NCBI GenBank assembly: GCA_002173095.1
Contig: NHBK01000005.1
Coordinates: forward strand, 1 to 64,000
From: Hyphomonadaceae bacterium TMED5
GTDB lineage: Bacteria; Pseudomonadota; Alphaproteobacteria; Caulobacterales; Hyphomonadaceae
Direction: 5' to 3'
DNA: 64,000 nucleotides
In this document: piece after piece, positions 43,446 to 52,261 of the stretch
Position numbering within the stretch: position 1 is the first letter of the stretch
Layout of the letters: each line of letters starts with the position of its first letter
Made by a program: the position numbers and the translations under genes
The notes under the pieces: generated by a model
What the model saw: the letters and a program-made list of their open reading frames with translations, nothing else
Databases searched by the model: none
What the model was told of the DNA's origin: nothing

Positions 43446-44471
43446 ATGACTGGCGATCCTTGGTGGCATTCCGAACGGCATGCAGATCGCCGCGTTTTCC
43501 TGACCGGTCGCAACCGCATTAAGCGCGCGCTGGAAGCCTGGTTTGACGGCGAAGACTTCATGCCGGTTGAGTGCAGCGCGCTTCAGATCTCGCCCGGAAA
43601 CGAAACCCATCTGCATGCTTTTGCGACCGAATTCCGTACAGCAGACGGCCAGACCCATCCGTTTTATCTCCACACCTCGCCTGAGTTTGCGTGCAAGAAA
43701 CTCCTCGCCGCGGGCGAAGAACGTATTGTGGATTTTGCCCGCGTCTATCGCAATCGCGAGACGGGCCCACTCCACTCACCGGAGTTCACAATGCTTGAAT
43801 GGTATCGCACGGGCGTTGGTCTGCGCGCGGTCGTTGAGGATGCCATTGCACTTTGCCGTGCCGCACAGGACGTCACGAAAATCCGCCAATTTGAATGGAA
43901 GGGTAAAACCTGCGACCCGCGCGCCGATGTGGAATTTATCACTCTGGACGATGCATTCCTCCGCTATGCAGATATTGATCTTCAATCGCTTCTGACAGAG
44001 CGCAAACTATTCGCCGAAGTCGCTGCGGATGCAGGCGTTCCGGTTTCCAAGGATGCAAGCTGGTCTGATATTTTCTCAGCCGTTCTGGTTTCAAAAATCG
44101 AGCCTCACCTTGGCGATGGACGCCTGACTGTTCTCTATCGCTATCCCATTTGCGAGGCGGCGCTGGCAGCACCTTGCGCTGATGACCCGCGCTATGCAGA
44201 CCGGTTTGAGCTGTATGCCTGCGGCGTTGAACTGGCCAATGGCTTTCACGAGCTGACAGATCCGGTCGTTCAGCGCGCCCGCTTCGAAGAAGACATGGTT
44301 TTGAAGGAAAAGCTCTATGGAGAGCGTTATCCGCTCGATGAGGATTTTCTAAACGCGCTGGAACACATGCCAAATGCGAGCGGCGTTGCGCTGGGCTTTG
44401 ACCGGCTCGTCATGCTGGCAACTGGCGCGCCGAGCGTACACCACGTCATGTGGACGCCCTTCACTTTATGA
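43446..44471 (+). CDS. epmA: EF-P beta-lysine ligase EpmA (PoxA/GenX)
   Basis: This enzyme of about 341 residues is a class II lysyl-tRNA-synthetase-like ligase without an anticodon-binding domain. It has PGNETHLHAFATEF, motif 2 in FARVYRNRETGPLHSPEFTM, and motif 3 in GVALGFDRLVML. It attaches (R)-beta-lysine to EF-P. I prefer the start at 43446 (MTGDPWWH) to one 20 codons upstream, because AGAGG precedes it and it gives the family N-terminus. It overlaps epmB by the ATGA junction at 44468. Confidence 0.93.
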   Translation: MTGDPWWHSERHADRRVFLTGRNRIKRALEAWFDGEDFMPVECSALQISPGNETHLHAFATEFRTADGQTHPFYLHTSPEFACKKLLAAGEERIVDFARVYRNRETGPLHSPEFTMLEWYRTGVGLRAVVEDAIALCRAAQDVTKIRQFEWKGKTCDPRADVEFITLDDAFLRYADIDLQSLLTERKLFAEVAADAGVPVSKDASWSDIFSAVLVSKIEPHLGDGRLTVLYRYPICEAALAAPCADDPRYADRFELYACGVELANGFHELTDPVVQRARFEEDMVLKEKLYGERYPLDEDFLNALEHMPNASGVALGFDRLVMLATGAPSVHHVMWTPFTL

Positions 44472-45523
44472 GCCCGACACGCCCACTCAATTCCCCAACC
44501 GCATTGGCAAATGCTGGCCTGATCACAGCTGAGCGGGCTGCGAGCCTTAAACCCGTCGCAGATCATTATGCCATCGCGGTGACACCCTTTCTGGCGAACC
44601 AGTTGAAGGATCAGGCAGAGGGTTCACCTCTGTCGCGCATGTTCCTGCCGACGGAAGCTGAGCTGACACGACTGCCCGAAGAATTGAACGATCCCATCGG
44701 CGATGAGGCAAACTCACCCGTGCCGGGCATTGTGCACCGCTATCCAAACCGGGTCCTCTTAAAGCCCGTTGCGGTCTGCCCCGTCTATTGCCGGTTTTGC
44801 TTCCGGCGGGAAATGGTTGGCCCCGACCTTGGCGATGCGCTGTCTCCCAAAGCCCTCAATGCCGCCCTCGACTACGTACGCGCGCATCCGGAAGTGAAGG
44901 AAGTCATTCTGACCGGCGGCGACCCGTTCATGCTGTCGGCACGTCGCGCCAAAGCACTGACCGAGTCGCTGGCTGATATTCCACATTTGAAGATCATTCG
45001 ATGGCATACCCGTATGCCTGTCGCAGATCCGGCACGTGTGACACCCGCCTTCGTGGATGCCCTCAAGACAAGAGATGCCGCGGTCTATGTTTCCATCCAT
45101 ATCAATCATCTGGATGAGCTTTCAGAAGAGACAATCGCCGCCGCCGACCTTATGGCCGATGCCGGTCTGGTTCTCATTTCCCAAAGCGTCCTTCTCAAAG
45201 ACGTCAATGACAGCGTTGAGGCGCTCGCAGACCTGTTTCAAGGCCTCGTCGAAGCACGTATTCGCCCTTACTATCTGCATCATCCAGACCTTGCGCCCGG
45301 CACATCACACTTCCGCCTAAGCGTTGAGGCCGGACAAGCCCTCTATGAGGCGCTGCGCGACCGCGTGACCGGCCTTGCTGTCCCCCGTTATGTGATCGAT
45401 ATTCCGGGCGGCGTTTCCAAGGCGAATGCAGCGACCTCAGACCTGCGCGATACGCCTGAAGGCCCCGCACTTCGTGGGCGCGACGGCAAACTTCATCCGT
45501 ATCAGCGAAGAATTGCTCCTTAA
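44468..45523 (+). CDS. epmB: EF-P-(lysine) 2,3-aminomutase EpmB
   Basis: The 351-residue radical SAM enzyme converts lysine to beta-lysine for EpmA. The iron-sulfur motif is CPVYCRFCFR (C-x3-C-x2-C); PLP-dependent members of this family also show the conserved later segments LTGGDPFMLSARRAKALTE (shown in part) and YLHHPDLAPGTSHFR. The start at 44468 overlaps the epmA stop as ATGA, which indicates translational coupling. The E. coli hydroxylase EpmC has no gene in the window. Confidence 0.94.
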   Translation: MSPTRPLNSPTALANAGLITAERAASLKPVADHYAIAVTPFLANQLKDQAEGSPLSRMFLPTEAELTRLPEELNDPIGDEANSPVPGIVHRYPNRVLLKPVAVCPVYCRFCFRREMVGPDLGDALSPKALNAALDYVRAHPEVKEVILTGGDPFMLSARRAKALTESLADIPHLKIIRWHTRMPVADPARVTPAFVDALKTRDAAVYVSIHINHLDELSEETIAAADLMADAGLVLISQSVLLKDVNDSVEALADLFQGLVEARIRPYYLHHPDLAPGTSHFRLSVEAGQALYEALRDRVTGLAVPRYVIDIPGGVSKANAATSDLRDTPEGPALRGRDGKLHPYQRRIAP

Positions 45524-45610
45524 CATGTTGAACTTTGCTCCCTCGCTTGCAGAGCGCTGACATGTCATGCATGGCGAAGAGATAAGATACCCAATTCTGT
45601 CTGACCGCTT

Positions 45611-46558
45611 ATGCTTTCCACGCTCTTCATTGTCCTTCCCATTTTCGCCCTGATCTTTGCAGGGTGGGCGGCCCGCCGTTTTGGCGCGCTCGGGCCAACG
45701 GCTTTGCGGGAAATCAATCGATTTGTGGTCTATCTCGCTTTGCCCGCTCTGATGTTTGACGTCATCGCGACCTCGACGATTGAACAGATTTGGCTGCCGG
45801 GCTTTATCCTCGCCTATTCAACCGGCTGTTTTTCCATCTTCATCGTGGCAGTGCTTATCCGCCTGAAACAGAAAGCTGCTCTGGCAGATGCAGCCGTGGA
45901 TGGTTTGAGCGCTGGGTATGCGAACACCGCCTATATGGGCTTTCCGCTTTTGCTGGCCGTTTATGGCGAGCCGGGCCTGACACCCGCTCTCATCGCCTCC
46001 ATTCTGACGGTCACCATTATCTTCTGTTTTGCTCTGGTCCTGATTGAGTGCAGCATTCAGACAGGTGGAAACGCGTTTCAGATTGCGCGCAAAGCGACAC
46101 TGTCTCTCATCTCAAACCCGCTGCTTATCGCACCCGCAGCTGGCGCAGTGGTTTTGTTGAGCGGCTTCACTCTCCCCTCACCGGTCACATCATTTCTGGA
46201 TTTGCTCGGCAGCGCCGCCTCACCCTGCGCGCTTGTGGCACTGGGCCTGTTCTTTGCCGAGAGCAGTGACAAGCAGGAAGGCACCAGCGCCTCCATCGTC
46301 AATGTCACCTGGCTGACCGTACTGAAGCTTTTCATCCAGCCTTTTATCACATGGGTGCTTGCGGGCCCGGTTCTGAACCTGCCGCCATTCCTGCTGTATT
46401 CGTCAGTTTTCATTGCGGCCATGCCAACGGGCACAGGCCCGTTCATGCTTGCCGAATTTTATGGACGTAATGCACGGCTGTCAGGACAGGTTATTCTGGT
46501 CTCCACCATCATCTCCATCCTGACATTGTCCATCTTCCTGCAATGGATTGAGCACTAA
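45611..46558 (+). CDS. AEC family permease (second)
   Basis: The 315-residue membrane protein has about ten hydrophobic segments and is homologous in layout to the protein at 10142 (start MLSTLFIVLPIFALIFAGWAARRFG against MSLIEILIVLSPVFLLIAGG in part). It has the middle GYANTAYMGFPLLLAVYG. The two AEC proteins are not close in sequence, so they are probably old paralogues or independent. The stop codon overlaps that of the opposite-strand gene by 4 bp. Confidence 0.85.
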   Translation: MLSTLFIVLPIFALIFAGWAARRFGALGPTALREINRFVVYLALPALMFDVIATSTIEQIWLPGFILAYSTGCFSIFIVAVLIRLKQKAALADAAVDGLSAGYANTAYMGFPLLLAVYGEPGLTPALIASILTVTIIFCFALVLIECSIQTGGNAFQIARKATLSLISNPLLIAPAAGAVVLLSGFTLPSPVTSFLDLLGSAASPCALVALGLFFAESSDKQEGTSASIVNVTWLTVLKLFIQPFITWVLAGPVLNLPPFLLYSSVFIAAMPTGTGPFMLAEFYGRNARLSGQVILVSTIISILTLSIFLQWIEH

Positions 46559-46857
46559 GCCCCTTTGGCAGCTTTGCGCGCCTTAAAGGCCGCCATTTGT
46601 TCAGGCGTTGCGTCCGGTTGAGCCGCTTTCCAGTCTGCATAGGGCATGCCGTGTGTATAGTCGCGCGCCTCATCGCGGCTGATCTCCACGCCGTTTTGAG
46701 CCGCGGCTTCAGCATACCAGTCCGCCAGACAGTTCCGGCAAAAATCCGCCGTGATCATCAGATCGATATTTTGCACATCCGGATTGTCTGCGAGATGCTT
46801 TAAAAGGCGTCGGAAGGCTGCCGCTTCAATGGCATTCTGAGTGGTCTGATCAGTCAT
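46555..46857 (-). CDS. DUF1244 family protein
   Basis: The 100-residue protein has the conserved DUF1244 core: FRRLLKHLADNPDVQNIDLM, FCRNCLADWY and HGMPYADWKA. The family is widespread in alphaproteobacteria and gammaproteobacteria without an assigned role. The start at 46857 follows AAGGATACGCC; an upstream frame extension of 23 residues is not supported. The Cys pair FCRNC suggests metal or redox binding, but I cannot show that. Confidence 0.88.
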   Translation of the reverse strand: MTDQTTQNAIEAAAFRRLLKHLADNPDVQNIDLMITADFCRNCLADWYAEAAAQNGVEISRDEARDYTHGMPYADWKAAQPDATPEQMAAFKARKAAKGA

Positions 46858-46934
46858 GGCGTATCCTTTGCTGACTTCAGATATGGGAGAGCGCACAGCA
46901 CTGTCCATAGCCCGGATAGCTTTCAATTTCGATT

Positions 46935-47357
46935 TCAGGCCTGCGCTGCTGTGTTCTTCATAAACACCGTTGAGAGAACGCGCCGCGCGTTTTCACCGCA
47001 ATCCATATCGTCTGGTTTGTCCTCAATCTCATTGATCAGATGAACCAGTTGCTTCCGGCTTTTAGCGAGCCTTTTCTCCATCGCCTGAATGTCCGTGACC
47101 TTCTTTTTGATGGCTTCGAGAAGGCTGTCGTGTTCCCAGGTATCAAAATCGGTGGGAACAAGATTTCGGATTTCATCAAGGCTGAATCCCGCCCTCTGTG
47201 AACTGGTAATGATATCCAGAACAACCACCGCCTCTTCCGGATAGGTGCGATATCCATTTGATCGCCGATCCACGAATGTCAGCAATCCGATACGTTCATA
47301 AAAGCGGATCTTTGAAGCGGTTAACCCCGTACGTTCTGCCAGTTCACCAATCTTCAT
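46935..47357 (-). CDS. MerR family transcriptional regulator
   Basis: The 140-residue protein begins with the MerR winged helix (MKIGELAERTGLTASKIRFY, then YERIGLL and NGYRTY) and ends in a coiled-coil dimer helix (residues 80-115). The single Cys in DDMDCGENAR is far from the usual metal-ligand pattern of MerR/CueR, so it may sense a redox-active or electrophilic compound. It is divergent from the old yellow enzyme gene, with an operator-like dyad in the stretched promoter between them. Confidence 0.9.
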   Translation of the reverse strand: MKIGELAERTGLTASKIRFYERIGLLTFVDRRSNGYRTYPEEAVVVLDIITSSQRAGFSLDEIRNLVPTDFDTWEHDSLLEAIKKKVTDIQAMEKRLAKSRKQLVHLINEIEDKPDDMDCGENARRVLSTVFMKNTAAQA

Positions 47358-47378
47358 CTCAGTCTCTCAAAATGACGC

Positions 47379-47409
47379 TTGACCTTAAACTTAACTCAAA
47401 GGTTAGGCT
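47379..47409 (+). promoter_or_regulatory. MerR-type promoter with 19-bp spacer and operator dyad
   Basis: A -35 box TTGACC (47379-47384) and -10 box TAGGCT (47404-47409) are separated by exactly 19 bp, longer than the usual 17. Inverted arms ACCTT (47382-47386) and AAGGT (47399-47403) lie inside the spacer. This is the classical arrangement that needs a MerR-family activator to twist the DNA. It sits between the merR-like gene and the flavin oxidoreductase gene and points to the latter. Confidence 0.8.
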
Positions 47410-47438
47410 GCGTCAAAATCTGATGAATGGAGAGCCAA

Positions 47439-48665
47439 ATGGCACTTTTCTCAACTCTGGTTCTGCCGAATGGCAATGAAATCAAAAACCGTATTGGCAA
47501 GGCCGCTATGGAAGAGAACATGGCGGATGCGGATCAGGCACCGTCCGAACAGCTCTATCGGCTCTATGACAGCTGGGCGAAAGGAGGCTCAGGACTAATA
47601 ATCTCCGGAAACGTGATGGTGGACGGCCGGGCAATGACTGGTCCTGGCGGCGTTGTTCTGGAAGATGAGAGTCAGCTCGACAAATTCACACGCTGGGCCA
47701 AAATCGGTACGCAAAATGGCGCACAATTCTGGATGCAGATCAATCATCCGGGCCGTCAAATGCCCGGCTCACTCGGTCAGGAAGCCATAGCACCTTCGGC
47801 CGTCGCACTGGATCTTGGCGCACAATCCGGGCGCTTTCCCACACCTCGCGCAATGACAGCCGAAGACATTGCCGACATTCAACGCCGTTTCACGAACACG
47901 GCTGTGCTTGCACAAAAGGCCGGCTTTTCAGGCGTTCAGATACACGCAGCTCATGGTTATCTTTTGAGCCAGTTTCTTTCGCCTCTCGTCAATAAGCGGG
48001 AGGATGAATGGGGCGGATCTCTGGAAAACCGCGCACGGCTGCTTATCGACATTGTGAAGTCTGTACGCGCTGAGGTGCGCCTGGACTTCGCTGTGGCTGT
48101 GAAAATCAATTCTGCCGACTTCCAGCGCGGTGGCTTTTCTGAAGATGACGCCCGGCAAGTTGTACAATGGCTAAATCCGCTTGGCGTTGACCTGATAGAA
48201 TTATCCGGAGGCAGTTATGAAGCTCCGGCGATGATGGGCAAAGCTCGCGATGAACGCTCCCTCGCAAGAGAAGCCTATTTCCTCGATTTCGCGACCGAGG
48301 TTCGTAAAGTCGCCACCATGCCGGTCATGGTGACGGGCGGCGTCCGTCGTATCGAAGTTGCCAATACGGTGATCGACAGCGGCGTGGATATGGTTGGCAT
48401 AGCGACCGCCCTCGCTATTTGTCCGGATTTGCCAAAATGCTGGAAAGCCGGTGAAACACCCGTGCCAGTCATGCGGCCTGTCAAACTCAAAGATAAAGCC
48501 CTGGCCTCTGCAGCGCAAATGTCAGCTGTCCGCTTTCAAATGGCCAAACTCTCCAAGGGCAAACGGACCAACCCGAATGTATGGCCGATTTATGCATTGG
48601 TCACATCGGAACTGGAGGCGAAATCCCGCGCAAAACGCTATCGTAGCTGGGCCGCTACAAAGTAA
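47439..48665 (+). CDS. NADH:flavin oxidoreductase, old yellow enzyme family
   Basis: The 408-residue FMN-dependent TIM-barrel enzyme has the substrate His-pair region in IHAAHGYLLSQFLSPLVNKR and the FMN-binding WMQINHPGRQMPG. The end RPVKLKD precedes a C-terminal extension beyond the usual family length of about 370. GGAG precedes the chosen ATG by six bases; an ATG at 47427 lacks a site. Enoate or nitro reduction is the usual activity. The divergent MerR gene and the 19-bp-spacer promoter imply induction by a small electrophile. Confidence 0.92.
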   Translation: MALFSTLVLPNGNEIKNRIGKAAMEENMADADQAPSEQLYRLYDSWAKGGSGLIISGNVMVDGRAMTGPGGVVLEDESQLDKFTRWAKIGTQNGAQFWMQINHPGRQMPGSLGQEAIAPSAVALDLGAQSGRFPTPRAMTAEDIADIQRRFTNTAVLAQKAGFSGVQIHAAHGYLLSQFLSPLVNKREDEWGGSLENRARLLIDIVKSVRAEVRLDFAVAVKINSADFQRGGFSEDDARQVVQWLNPLGVDLIELSGGSYEAPAMMGKARDERSLAREAYFLDFATEVRKVATMPVMVTGGVRRIEVANTVIDSGVDMVGIATALAICPDLPKCWKAGETPVPVMRPVKLKDKALASAAQMSAVRFQMAKLSKGKRTNPNVWPIYALVTSELEAKSRAKRYRSWAATK

Positions 48666-48792
48666 CCTACCATCAGGAAGACGGTCGATCAGACAGTCTT
48701 CCCTCTGGCCATCCCTGCCACACTGGTCCAACATTCCGGAAACAAAGGACCATCGCGCACCTCATAAAGCGGGGCCAAAAGGGAGAGAAATC

Positions 48793-49803
48793 ATGATTTA
48801 CAAGATCGCCGCACTAGCGGGCCTTATGCTGTGCACGGCAGCCAATGCAGACCCGGTGCATGTAGGCCCTCATAACTTTGTTCGAGCTGAATCCGACCGT
48901 TACATGGCGGGCATCGTGGAAGACGGAGGTTTCGGCGAAATTTCTCTCGGTCGTGAGCCTGTTGATCTTGCCGATCAGCCCGTCATCCGCATGAATCTCG
49001 ACACCATCTACTCTTCTGGCGTTTTTGATATGGAGGCCGGCCCGGTGAGCATCACACTGCCGGACGCTCCTGATGGCCGTTATATGTCTGCTCAGATCCT
49101 GACACAGGACCATCTCACTGTTGGCGTCTATCATGATGGCACAAACACCTTCAGCGCAGAGGACGTAGATACCCGGTATGCCGTGGTGATCATCCGCGTA
49201 TTCATGGACGCAACCGATCCGGACGACATAGCTTACGCCAATCAGATTCAAGAGAACATCATCGTAGAACAGAACGACGAAGGTGAATTCAACGTTCCAA
49301 TCTATGATGAGGGATCACTCAACCGGACACGCATGGCGCTCCTTCAACTTGGTGCGCTTGCACGCGGCAATTTCGGCACCCGTATGGGCACACGCGAAGA
49401 GATCGACCCGATTGCTCACCTCATCGTAACGGCTGTAGGTTGGGGCTTGTTGCCCGAAGCAGAAGCCGCTTATTTCGGTGGTGCGCCAGTTGCTGGCCAT
49501 GCTGCTCTACCGCATGAGCTTATCCTTTCAGACGTACCCACAAACGCCTTCTGGTCCGTCACCGTGTATAATGCGCGCGGCTTCATGGTCGCCAATGATC
49601 TGGGCGTGAACGCCATCAACAATGTGAATGGGGTGCAAAGCGCGGACGGCAGCTATCGCGTACAATTCGGAGACTGCGATGAGAATTCAGTCAACTGTAT
49701 TCCAGTCCCGGAGGGATGGAACTACGTGTTGCGAACCTATCAACCAAGCGCAGCCATCTTATCCGGTGAGTGGCAGGCACCTGCGCTTCAGCTCATCGAC
49801 TAG
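48793..49803 (+). CDS. DUF1254/DUF1214-domain periplasmic protein
   Basis: The 336-residue protein has a signal peptide ending in CTAANA. The N-terminal DUF1254-like part has VIRMNLDTIYSSGVFDM and SAQILTQDHLT; the C-terminal DUF1214 part has DVPTNAFWSVTVYNARGFMV and EGWNYVLRTYQPSA. Members are often annotated as murein-related or plasmid-conjugal without evidence. The start at 48793 gives a signal peptide; the longer upstream frame does not look coding. Its stop overlaps the proC stop by 4 bp. Confidence 0.85.
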   Translation: MIYKIAALAGLMLCTAANADPVHVGPHNFVRAESDRYMAGIVEDGGFGEISLGREPVDLADQPVIRMNLDTIYSSGVFDMEAGPVSITLPDAPDGRYMSAQILTQDHLTVGVYHDGTNTFSAEDVDTRYAVVIIRVFMDATDPDDIAYANQIQENIIVEQNDEGEFNVPIYDEGSLNRTRMALLQLGALARGNFGTRMGTREEIDPIAHLIVTAVGWGLLPEAEAAYFGGAPVAGHAALPHELILSDVPTNAFWSVTVYNARGFMVANDLGVNAINNVNGVQSADGSYRVQFGDCDENSVNCIPVPEGWNYVLRTYQPSAAILSGEWQAPALQLID

Positions 49804-50603
49804 TCTTCCCCGCGGGCCAGTGCCTGATCACGGGCGACCGCAGCCGCGATGGCTCTGGTCGCCAAAGGCGTGAGGCCGCCCTCCCCCATAAAGACATCCA
49901 ATGCGGCAGCAGTCACACCCTTAGGTGAGGTTACAGCTTCGCGGAGAGCTGAAGCCTCCTCAGGCGAGCCATCCAGCAATGCACCCGCGCCAATCACGCC
50001 CTGGCGTGCCAGCCGCATGGCAAGTTCTGGCTCAAGTCCGTTCGCAATGCCCGCCGCAGCGAGCGCTTCGACCATGTTGAAGATGTAGGCCGGTCCGGAC
50101 CCGGAAATGGTCATTGCAACCTGAAGCGTCTCTTCCGGCATAGGGCCCTCCACCCAGCCAAGAGGCGAGAGCAGATCATTGACGAGGCCAAGCTGCTGCT
50201 CACTGACACTTTCATCACAGCTCAATAGCGTGACGCCTTTGCCAACTGAGCCCGGCGTGCTTGGCAGAGCACGCACAATACGCCGCGTGCCAAGCGCCTC
50301 TACCAACCGGTCGACAGACCAGGCGGCCATGACGGAAATCACCAGCGTATTTTCATCGCAAAGCGGGCGGGCTTCGTCCAGAATACTGCCAAACACTTGC
50401 GGCTTGACTGCCACGACCAGAATATCAGCTGGCTCGCGCACTGGATTGAGAACGACCTCACCCTTTCCAGCCCACTCAGAAACGAGCGGTGTCGGCCGGG
50501 GCGCATAGACAGAAATCTGCGGCTTATCTTCTGCGTTCAGCCAGCCCTGCGCCATAGCAGAGCCCATTCGCCCACATCCAAGCAGCGCGATCTTCTGTGT
50601 CAT
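49800..50603 (-). CDS. proC: Pyrroline-5-carboxylate reductase
   Basis: The 267-residue enzyme catalyses the last step of proline synthesis. It has an N-terminal Rossmann motif (ALLGCGRMGSAMAQGW), VVAVKPQVFGSIL, RALPSTPGSVGKG and the C-terminal helical domain with SGSGPAYIFNMVEALA and the family signature TSPKGVTAAALDVF. The ATG at 50603 follows GGGGGAA; an upstream frame extension of 13 residues is unlikely. Convergent with the DUF1254 gene. Confidence 0.95.
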   Translation of the reverse strand: MTQKIALLGCGRMGSAMAQGWLNAEDKPQISVYAPRPTPLVSEWAGKGEVVLNPVREPADILVVAVKPQVFGSILDEARPLCDENTLVISVMAAWSVDRLVEALGTRRIVRALPSTPGSVGKGVTLLSCDESVSEQQLGLVNDLLSPLGWVEGPMPEETLQVAMTISGSGPAYIFNMVEALAAAGIANGLEPELAMRLARQGVIGAGALLDGSPEEASALREAVTSPKGVTAAALDVFMGEGGLTPLATRAIAAAVARDQALARGED

Positions 50604-50613
50604 CAGTTCCCCC

Positions 50614-51060
50614 TCAAACGTCCTGAAAACGCGTGGCGACATACACGATCGCTACGGTCGCACCATGCGAGATCAGACCGACCGTCCACCAGAGTGTTGG
50701 CCATTTCATCACCCAGTAATCCGCATTTGACCCGAGGCTGATCGCGGCAAACACGGCCATGCCAATCACCCAGCCTGCCAGATGGATGAAGAATGACATC
50801 TGCACTGCGGCATTGGCCTTTGCATTCTTCTGACGAATGATCTCGGCTGCTTCTGCTTCCGGGTCGATATAAAGCGCTGCGACATCCACCTGAAACGCGC
50901 TCGCCAGCGCCTTCAGCGAGTCGCCTGACGCCTGCTGCCCCGTTTCAATACGCTGCAGCGTGCGCAGGCCCACGCCCGCCATGTCTGCAAGGTGTTCCTG
51001 CGACCAGTGACGCTCTTCGCGCCAGCGTTTGATTTTTGCGGTGTCTGTTTTGAGTGACAT
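50614..51060 (-). CDS. HTH (XRE) regulator with two membrane helices
   Basis: The 148-residue protein has an XRE helix-turn-helix at residues 8-65 (RWREERHWSQEHLADMAGVG, LRTLQRIETGQQASGDS). A C-terminal 2TM unit follows (FIHLAGWVIGMAVFAAIS and WWTVGLISHGATVAIVYVA) like the 2TM-domain family. The short spacer suggests a membrane-tethered regulator. It starts 10 bp ahead of the proC gene on the same strand, so the two may share a transcript. Targets unknown. Confidence 0.85.
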   Translation of the reverse strand: MSLKTDTAKIKRWREERHWSQEHLADMAGVGLRTLQRIETGQQASGDSLKALASAFQVDVAALYIDPEAEAAEIIRQKNAKANAAVQMSFFIHLAGWVIGMAVFAAISLGSNADYWVMKWPTLWWTVGLISHGATVAIVYVATRFQDV

Positions 51061-51198
51061 GATGTGCTCCTGAGAAAAGTCGATAACAGAATTTCCTCAA
51101 AAGACGCAAAGCCCCGTGTTTCCGCCACGCCAGAGACCCGCCACCATGCCGCCAGAGGGCCGCCAGCCCTCCGCCAGCGGCCATTTGAGACGCGTGGC

Positions 51199-52071
51199 CT
51201 AGTCCTCAGACAGCGTCACACTTTCGAGGGCGGAATACGGAAAATCTACATTGGAGATATCAACTCCGGAAGCCTCACGCATTGCATCCAGATACTCGCC
51301 GAATGCGGCGCTGCGTAACTCCTGTTCCAGCTGGCTGCGCACCGCTTCGAAAGCCTCAGGCGGCGTCGAGCGCGTATCATTCAGCTTGATCACATGCCAG
51401 CCAAACTGGGTCTGAACAGGCCCTGCCACCTCGCCCACTTCCATCTCTTTGACGGCCGCATCAAACGGCCCAACCATTGCGCCGGACGCAAACCAGTTCA
51501 GGTTTCCGCCATTTGGCCCTGTTGGTCCGGTCGAATGGATACGGGCCAGTTCAGCAAAGTCTGCACCCGTATTCAGCTCTTCAATCAGGGTCAGCGCTTC
51601 AGCTTCAGTCGCGACCAGAATGTGAGAGGCATTAAACTCGCTGCGGCTGGCATCATCGGCAACATACTCGGCATAGGCCGCCTGAATATCTGCCTCTGAA
51701 ACGCCCTGGTCGAAGACGGCTTCAGCCTGTGCGCTGGCCAGCAGTCTCCACCGCGACACATCCATAGCCAGTTGCGCTGCGCGTGTATCAGCAATGCCGT
51801 TTGCCTCGGCCGCTTGCGCCAGAACCAGCTCCGTCACGGCCTGATCAAGCAGCGCCGGGAAGCGGGCCTCTTCCGGCAGGCGGGCAAAATATCCGCCAGA
51901 CTGCTCATTGAGCAGTGCCAGATGCCCAAGCGTGATCTCGTCCTCACCCAGCGTGACCAACACCATATCCGCGTCATATTCCGAAGCTGTTGCAGCCTCC
52001 TGCGCGAAAGCTGGTGTGCTCCACGCCATAATGAGAGCTGCAAGGCTGGTGGTAAGAACGGAATGACGCAT
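51199..52071 (-). CDS. PpiC-type peptidyl-prolyl cis-trans isomerase
   Basis: The 290-residue exported protein has a signal peptide ending in STPAFAQ. A SurA-like helical part (about 30-150) precedes a parvulin domain at about 165-260 (ASHILVATEAEALTLIEELN, GPNGGNLNWFASGAMVGPF, FGWHVIKLND). It helps outer-membrane protein folding, which suits a TonB-receptor-rich alphaproteobacterium. AGAGGAT precedes the start at 52071; the upstream frame extension lacks this. The C-terminus is short. Confidence 0.92.
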   Translation of the reverse strand: MRHSVLTTSLAALIMAWSTPAFAQEAATASEYDADMVLVTLGEDEITLGHLALLNEQSGGYFARLPEEARFPALLDQAVTELVLAQAAEANGIADTRAAQLAMDVSRWRLLASAQAEAVFDQGVSEADIQAAYAEYVADDASRSEFNASHILVATEAEALTLIEELNTGADFAELARIHSTGPTGPNGGNLNWFASGAMVGPFDAAVKEMEVGEVAGPVQTQFGWHVIKLNDTRSTPPEAFEAVRSQLEQELRSAAFGEYLDAMREASGVDISNVDFPYSALESVTLSED

Positions 52072-52261
52072 AATATCCTCTGACTGTATCGGAGTTTCGG
52101 TTTGTAAGCTGGGCGCACCATGCATGGCTTGCCCCCTCACCGCAACAAACCGGCGCAGTGTTTCCATCCTGCCCCCAATCACTCGCCGCTAACGGGTGCA
52201 CATTTTCGTCAAAGCCCCTATCTAGACTGCTTCTTATGCCCTCAAATATGGAAACTGGCGC

